Below, piece by piece: positions 4,949 through 8,792 of a stretch of 8,792 nt of DNA. A model generated the notes under the pieces. The model was not told the DNA's origin, ran no database searches, and saw only the letters and a list, made by a program, of their open reading frames with translations. The stretch lies in the NCBI GenBank assembly GCA_900552915.1, contig USBS01000077.1, positions 1 to 8,792 of the forward strand, written 5' to 3'. The DNA is from an uncultured Sutterella sp. GTDB taxonomy: Bacteria > Pseudomonadota > Gammaproteobacteria > Burkholderiales > Burkholderiaceae_F. The stretch's first letter is position 1, and the number at the start of each line of letters is the position of its first letter. The translations under genes and the position numbers were made by a program.

Positions 4949-6504
4949 TTGTTTTCAGCCGTTTTTTCCGTTTTGGCTTTGCTCGGACGGCGACGGCGGC
5001 GACGCTTGGGCTTCTCTTCAGGCTGTGCGGGAGCCGCCTGATCGGCAACCGCCGTTTCGGCAGACTTAGCCGGACGACGACGGCGCGAACCGCGAGTCTG
5101 CGGGGGTTCGTAGCGCGTGGCCTCCTCGGTAAAGCGCTCTTCCTCGGCTTCACGCTGACGCGACTTGACTCCGGCTCGGGCTTGCGACGCAGTCTGCCGC
5201 GCTTCGATCTGCGCCTGCTCGATCATCGCCGCACGCTTTTCTTCGTCGGCGTCGACAAAGTCCTCCCACCAATGCACAAGGCTTTCGGGCACATGTCCGA
5301 GCAGACTTCTCAAGAGCATGAAGTCGTATCCGGCGCGGTATTTGGGGTGGGCCACCAACGTATAGGGGTTCTTTCCGGTGCGCCGCTCAAAGCGCAGCTG
5401 CAGCATCCAAATGAGCTTCATGTCCGCCACGAAGCGATGCTGAATGGCGAGCTTGGACGTCTGTGTGGCGATCACGTCGTCGGCTGCGGCAAACAGAGCC
5501 TGCGAGCGCGTCATACCTCGACTGCGACCGGAGGCATTCTGATAGGCGTCCCAACGCTTTTTAACCTGCGGCCACAAGAGCGTTGCAAAAAGAAACGCCG
5601 GAGAAATTTTCTTTCCGATCGCGATGCGCTCGTCGGTGCGCTTGAGAGCAAGCATCAGGAACTTTTCCCCGTCGGGCTCGTCGAGAATCACGTCGAGCAT
5701 CGGCAATAGCGACCGATGAAGTCCTGCCGCCCGCAGCTTGATCAAGCATTCTTCGGCGCGCCCGCACGTAAAAAGCTTGATCATTTCGTCGAAAAGACGC
5801 GCAGCGGGCACATTGCCGAGCAACGGAGCCATTTCGGCAATCGCCTTGTCGGTCGAACGTTCGATCTTAAAGCCGAGCTTGGCGGAAATTCGCACCGCAC
5901 GCATCATGCGCACGGGATCTTCGCGGTAGCGCGCTTGCGGATAACCGATCATGCGCAGCGTCTTGCGCCGAATATCCTCATAGCCGCCGTGATAATCGTA
6001 GATGTCGCCCGTCGCCGGATCGTAATAAAGCGCGTTGATGGTGAAGTCGCGCCGTGCAGCATCCTCCCACATCTCTCCGAAGATGTTGTCGGATATGACG
6101 CGACCGGAAGCGTCCTTTCTCACACCCTGCGCGTCGAGCGCGCGAAATGTCGAACATTCGACGATCTCGTCGCCGAAAACGACATGCACCAGCCGAAAAC
6201 GGCGGCCGATGATGAACGCGCGGCGCTGAGCGCGCTTAACCTGTTCGGGCGTTGCGTCTGTCGCAACGTCGAAGTCCTTGGGCTTGACGCCCAGCAATAG
6301 ATCACGCACGGCCCCGCCCACCACATAGGCTTTGTAGCCGCGCTGCTGCAGAATCGAACACGTGCGCGTTGCGGCATAGCTCACAAGCTTGGGATCGATC
6401 CCGTGTTCGCTTGCTTTGATGATGCGCGGCTCGCGATTGACTTCGTGATTTGCGCGCCCCACAATCGAGGCGACCATGCGCTTGACGTAATCAAACACTC
6501 TCAT
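4945..6504 (-). CDS. pcnB: Poly(A) polymerase I
   Basis: PcnB adds 3' poly(A) tails that mark RNAs for decay. The class II nucleotidyltransferase core is clear: YVVGGAVRDLLLGVKPKDFDVATDATPEQ with the catalytic Asp77 and Asp79, and RRDFTINALYYDP at about residues 151-163. IIGRRFRLVHV (about residues 98-108) is the signature that separates bacterial poly(A) polymerases from CCA-adding enzymes. EDPVRMMRAVRISAKLGF starts the helical neck and body. At 519 residues it is longer than the roughly 465 of E. coli; the excess lies in a C-terminal tail from about residue 440, rich in Arg, Lys, Glu and Ala and including KRRRRRR near the end, probably disordered and RNA-binding. A GGAG lies four bases before the ATG. 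It follows the phosphatase gene by 45 bases and overlaps folK. Confidence 0.95.
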   Translation of the reverse strand: MRVFDYVKRMVASIVGRANHEVNREPRIIKASEHGIDPKLVSYAATRTCSILQQRGYKAYVVGGAVRDLLLGVKPKDFDVATDATPEQVKRAQRRAFIIGRRFRLVHVVFGDEIVECSTFRALDAQGVRKDASGRVISDNIFGEMWEDAARRDFTINALYYDPATGDIYDYHGGYEDIRRKTLRMIGYPQARYREDPVRMMRAVRISAKLGFKIERSTDKAIAEMAPLLGNVPAARLFDEMIKLFTCGRAEECLIKLRAAGLHRSLLPMLDVILDEPDGEKFLMLALKRTDERIAIGKKISPAFLFATLLWPQVKKRWDAYQNASGRSRGMTRSQALFAAADDVIATQTSKLAIQHRFVADMKLIWMLQLRFERRTGKNPYTLVAHPKYRAGYDFMLLRSLLGHVPESLVHWWEDFVDADEEKRAAMIEQAQIEARQTASQARAGVKSRQREAEEERFTEEATRYEPPQTRGSRRRRPAKSAETAVADQAAPAQPEEKPKRRRRRRPSKAKTEKTAENK

Positions 6505-6549
6505 TCAACTCCATGGACCGCTTGCGGCGGTTCTTTTTCTTTTGCAAAT

Positions 6550-7323
6550 TTATTTTGACGGTCTTGTCTGCTGCCGAGGCGCATTTTCGCGATTTGCAAG
6601 CGCTTTGGCAACCAGTTCGGCAGCAGCCTCAAATTCCGCTTCGGTGTAGGTGTCGCCCACAATCCAGCCGCGCTCGCGCCCGAGGCTGCGCAGCGACTCG
6701 TTTGCGTTGACCACGTGACACGTGCCGCCGAGCGAGTCGACATATTCGAATAAGGCCAGATCGGCCGCGCTGTCCGACCAAAATTCATACGCGTCGATTT
6801 CGGTTCCGTTCGCCGCAAGTTCGTCGACAAGCGCTTTGACGGCCGTGACCTTGCCCTGCTGATACGTAATAGGCTCGATCCATCGGCCGGTGAAGTTTCC
6901 TTCTCGGTCCTCTTCGGGACGAACCGAGAGCAGATGATCCACGCCGAAGAGCTCGGCGGAAAGTTCGGTCGCAAAACTATAGGTGGCCGAACAAATCACC
7001 GTCACGGCACCTTCGCACTTGGCTGCCTCAACCGTTGCACGAGCCCCTTCCGGGATGATTTTCGAAAGAATTTCTCTCTTATAGGAAACACGCGCGGCTT
7101 CCAAATCCCGGCGCTCAAAGCGCGTCAGAAACTGCATCTGCCAGGTTTCGTACTCGTCGATCGACAGCGTCTGCGCGATGTACTCGCATGTAAACCGATC
7201 CAGCGTCGCCTCCGCCTCTTCGCGCACCGACGGCTCGCAAGCGTACAAAAGCCACTTGCACCAAATATCACCCGTATCGATGGGCATCAAGGTGTGGTCC
7301 AAATCGTAGACGACAAGCTTCAT
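6550..7323 (-). CDS. HAD-IB family hydrolase (SerB-like phosphatase)
   Basis: The 257-residue protein is a haloacid-dehalogenase phosphatase of subclass IB. Motif I is DLDHTLMPID, with nucleophile Asp7 and acid/base Asp9; motif II is VICSAT with Ser112; the motif III lysine is Lys158 in QQGKVTAVK; motif IV is FWSDSAADLALFE with Asp184 and Asp188. The cap lies between motifs I and II (about residues 15-100). Members are often called phosphoserine- or histidinol-phosphatase-like; the substrate cannot be read from this sequence. The ATG is 12 bases after the hda stop, and its AAGGA ribosome binding site overlaps that stop, so translation is probably coupled. The hda - HAD-IB - pcnB - folK order recurs in Burkholderiales. 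Confidence 0.92.
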   Translation of the reverse strand: MKLVVYDLDHTLMPIDTGDIWCKWLLYACEPSVREEAEATLDRFTCEYIAQTLSIDEYETWQMQFLTRFERRDLEAARVSYKREILSKIIPEGARATVEAAKCEGAVTVICSATYSFATELSAELFGVDHLLSVRPEEDREGNFTGRWIEPITYQQGKVTAVKALVDELAANGTEIDAYEFWSDSAADLALFEYVDSLGGTCHVVNANESLRSLGRERGWIVGDTYTEAEFEAAAELVAKALANRENAPRQQTRPSK

Positions 7324-7335
7324 GTCTTTTTTTCC

Positions 7336-7992
7336 TTATTCGCCGAGAACGTCTTTTAGAGCCGCATCGAGAAGCGCAGCCGTAATGCGCCGCTGCTCTC
7401 GCACAGCGAGTGCATCGACGGCGTCGAGAAAGCGCCTCAGTCCTCTCATGTCCCGTGGGCATCTGATCTCGATCCAACGCCGCTGTCCGGGATCGAACTC
7501 AATGCCGCGCTCGCGAGCCAGACGCAGAAACTCCTCGACAGCCTCGTCGGCCGACAGATACTGCAGACGGTAGGCAAGTCCCCACATCAGACGGGTCTTT
7601 ACGTCCTCGCGAATTTCAAGCTCATTGGGGCGAACGGCTCCGGCACAGACAATGCGGGAAGCCGGGTGCGCACGCACCTCATTCATCAGATAAAAAAGCC
7701 GCTCGAGATCTTCTTCGTCGAGTTTTTCGACATTGTCGACCGTGTACAGAAGCGTCGCCTCATCAAACTCCGGCACGCGCATGCGCTGCGTGGGCGTGAG
7801 CGCGCGCAGCAGATGCGAACGGCCGCTGCCCGGCGGCCCCCATATATAGATGAACTGCGGGCCGACACCTTTTCTGCAGTCCTTGAGCGCCGCAATGAGT
7901 TCGCCGTTGACCCCGACGCGGAAATTTTCAAGCGTCGGCGCTTCGGGCTCAACCAAATTGAGCAAGAGCTGTTCTGGATGCTGAGAGATCAC
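7336..7992 (-). CDS. hda: DnaA regulatory inactivator Hda
   Basis: Hda, bound to the sliding clamp, stimulates ATP hydrolysis by DnaA and so limits initiation to once per cycle. From the GTG at 7992-7990 the protein has 218 residues. QLLLNL (residues 8-13) matches the clamp-binding motif, which sits at residues 6-11 in E. coli Hda. APTLENFRVG and the Walker A GPPGSGRSHLL (about 52-62) follow, then TVDNVEKLDE in the Walker B position and CPRDMRGLRRFLDAVDAL in the sensor 2 region. There is no DNA-binding domain IV, which separates it from DnaA. The frame is open to an ATG at 8076, but those 28 extra codons are unlike Hda and cover the purM promoter. No strong Shine-Dalgarno precedes either start. 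Confidence 0.9.
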   Translation of the reverse strand: MISQHPEQLLLNLVEPEAPTLENFRVGVNGELIAALKDCRKGVGPQFIYIWGPPGSGRSHLLRALTPTQRMRVPEFDEATLLYTVDNVEKLDEEDLERLFYLMNEVRAHPASRIVCAGAVRPNELEIREDVKTRLMWGLAYRLQYLSADEAVEEFLRLARERGIEFDPGQRRWIEIRCPRDMRGLRRFLDAVDALAVREQRRITAALLDAALKDVLGE

Positions 7993-8063
7993 TGGCGGCT
8001 GCGCAAGATTGAAAAAACGGACAAACGAGCCGGGCTCGACGGGCAGCTTGCGCCCGACTGGGC

Positions 8064-8069
8064 TAAAAT
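8064..8069 (+). promoter_or_regulatory. Probable -10 box for purM
   Basis: TAAAAT, preceded by GGGC, matches the -10 consensus in five of six positions. No good -35 lies 16-18 bases upstream. A start near 8076 would give a purM leader of about 84 bases. Confidence 0.4.
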
Positions 8070-8126
8070 GCCACATTTATGGCAAATGCCGGCGCGGCGC
8101 TTAAGTTTAGCGCGAAGCCGGCTTCG
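8069..8126 (+). promoter_or_regulatory. Three dyads between hda and purM
   Basis: Three inverted repeats stand in a row: TGCCA-N6-TGGCA (8069-8084), GCGCT-N7-AGCGC (8097-8113), and the perfect palindrome CGAAGCCGGCTTCG (8113-8126). The first overlaps the likely purM transcription start; the other two would be hairpins in its leader. They could be operators or mRNA structures. None matches the E. coli PurR box. Confidence 0.4.
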
Positions 8127-8159
8127 GCGTTTCCCTTCCCCTATTGGGCCTTATATCAA

Positions 8160-8792
8160 ATGACTCAGCTTTCCTACGCTGCCGCCGGCGTCTCGATCGA
8201 CAACGGCGACGCACTCGTCGATCGTATCAAACCCGCTGCAAAGCGCACCATGATTCCGGGCGTTCTCGGATCCATCGGCGGCTTCGGCGCCCTTTTTGAA
8301 ATCAGCAAGGAATACAAGAATCCGGTGCTCGTTTCCGGCACCGACGGCGTCGGCACAAAGCTGATGCTCGCCTTCCAGCTCGACCGCCACGACACCGTGG
8401 GTCAGGATCTTGTTGCGATGAGCGTCAACGACATTCTCGTGCAGGGCGCCAAGAGCCTCTTTTTCCTCGACTACTTCGGCTGCGGCAAACTTGATGTCGA
8501 TACGGCCGAGCGCGTCGTCAAGGGCATCGCTCACGGCTGCGAACTCGCCGGCTGCGCTCTGATCGGCGGCGAAACGGCCGAGATGCCGGGCATGTATCCG
8601 GCCGGCGAATACGACCTTGCGGGCTTTGCCGTGGGCATCGTCGAAAAGGATCAGATCATCGACGGCAAGACGATCAAGCCGGGCGACGTGGTGCTGGGCC
8701 TTGCCAGTTCCGGTCCGCACTCCAACGGCTTCTCGCTCATCCGCAAGGTGGTGGAAGTTGCGGGCGCCGACTGGAATATGCCTTTTGACGGC
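8160..8792 (+). CDS. purM: Phosphoribosylformylglycinamidine cyclo-ligase (AIR synthetase), 3' truncated
   Basis: PurM closes the imidazole ring of FGAM with ATP to give AIR, the fifth step of de novo purine synthesis. The 211 visible codons start MTQLSYAAAGVSIDNGDALV, the standard PurM opening. The conserved blocks follow: VLVSGTDGVGTKL, the GQDLVAMSVNDILVQGA stretch with metal/ATP-binding Asp residues, LDYFGCGKL, GCALIGGETAEMPGMY, YDLAGFAVGIVEK and GLASSGPHSNGFSLIRK. The window ends inside the gene, leaving roughly the first 60 percent of a usual 340-350 residue protein. The ATG at 8160 agrees with homologues; an in-frame ATG at 8079 would add 27 non-conserved residues. No Shine-Dalgarno precedes it; the leader there is pyrimidine-rich. 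It diverges from hda, a Burkholderiales arrangement. Confidence 0.96.
   Translation, partial: MTQLSYAAAGVSIDNGDALVDRIKPAAKRTMIPGVLGSIGGFGALFEISKEYKNPVLVSGTDGVGTKLMLAFQLDRHDTVGQDLVAMSVNDILVQGAKSLFFLDYFGCGKLDVDTAERVVKGIAHGCELAGCALIGGETAEMPGMYPAGEYDLAGFAVGIVEKDQIIDGKTIKPGDVVLGLASSGPHSNGFSLIRKVVEVAGADWNMPFDG

Noticed and set aside
8069..8084. PurR-type operator at purM
   Set aside because: TGCCA-N6-TGGCA does not resemble the E. coli PurR box, and PurR regulation is not established for this lineage. It is kept only as an unnamed dyad.
8151..8720. 189-codon minus-strand open frame over purM
   Set aside because: The plus strand encodes all expected PurM motifs here; the antisense frame has none.
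1..8792. Mobile element, CRISPR array, toxin-antitoxin or defence system
   Set aside because: No repeat arrays, transposase or integrase motifs, terminal inverted repeats or target-site duplications were seen. The tRNA gene has no partial copy of its 3' end nearby that would suggest an integrated element.

Overview
The window looks like a conserved chromosomal segment of a betaproteobacterium in the order Burkholderiales. The divergent purM / hda arrangement, followed by a HAD-IB phosphatase gene, pcnB and folK, is a typical Burkholderiales order. PriB is also of the betaproteobacterial type. A Sutterellaceae-like gut lineage is possible, but that is only an impression from protein flavour. 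Everything except purM is on the minus strand.

Layout from left to right. Positions 1-103 hold the start of a minus-strand gene, probably dnaB by synteny. Next comes the ribosomal protein operon rpsF-priB-rpsR-rplI (1815 down to 342), with a good sigma70 promoter at 1884-1912, a near-perfect ribosome binding site, a candidate S6:S18 autoregulatory hairpin in its leader and a strong terminator at 255-290. Directly upstream is a self-contained tRNA-Thr(CGU) unit with its own promoter, a 5' leader hairpin and its own terminator. Then come a signal-anchored protein resembling DUF945/YdgA and a family-3 amino-acid-binding periplasmic protein with no permease or ATPase beside it. The right part is the cluster hda - HAD-IB hydrolase - pcnB - folK, read leftward and tightly packed. 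purM is read rightward and runs off the window.

The genes serve core functions: translation (S6, S18, L9, tRNA-Thr), replication (PriB for restart, Hda for DnaA inactivation, probably DnaB), RNA decay (PcnB), folate synthesis (FolK), purine synthesis (PurM) and solute uptake. I found no phage, transposon, CRISPR, toxin-antitoxin or defence locus, and no evidence for a wholly new system. The less ordinary signals are in the non-coding DNA: the rpsF leader hairpin, a 12-bp hairpin at the 5' end of the tRNA precursor, a paired-repeat leader upstream of the binding-protein gene, and a dyad-rich hda/purM divergent region. The coding anomalies are small: several GTG starts, a T-stem mismatch in the tRNA, and an arginine-rich tail on PcnB.
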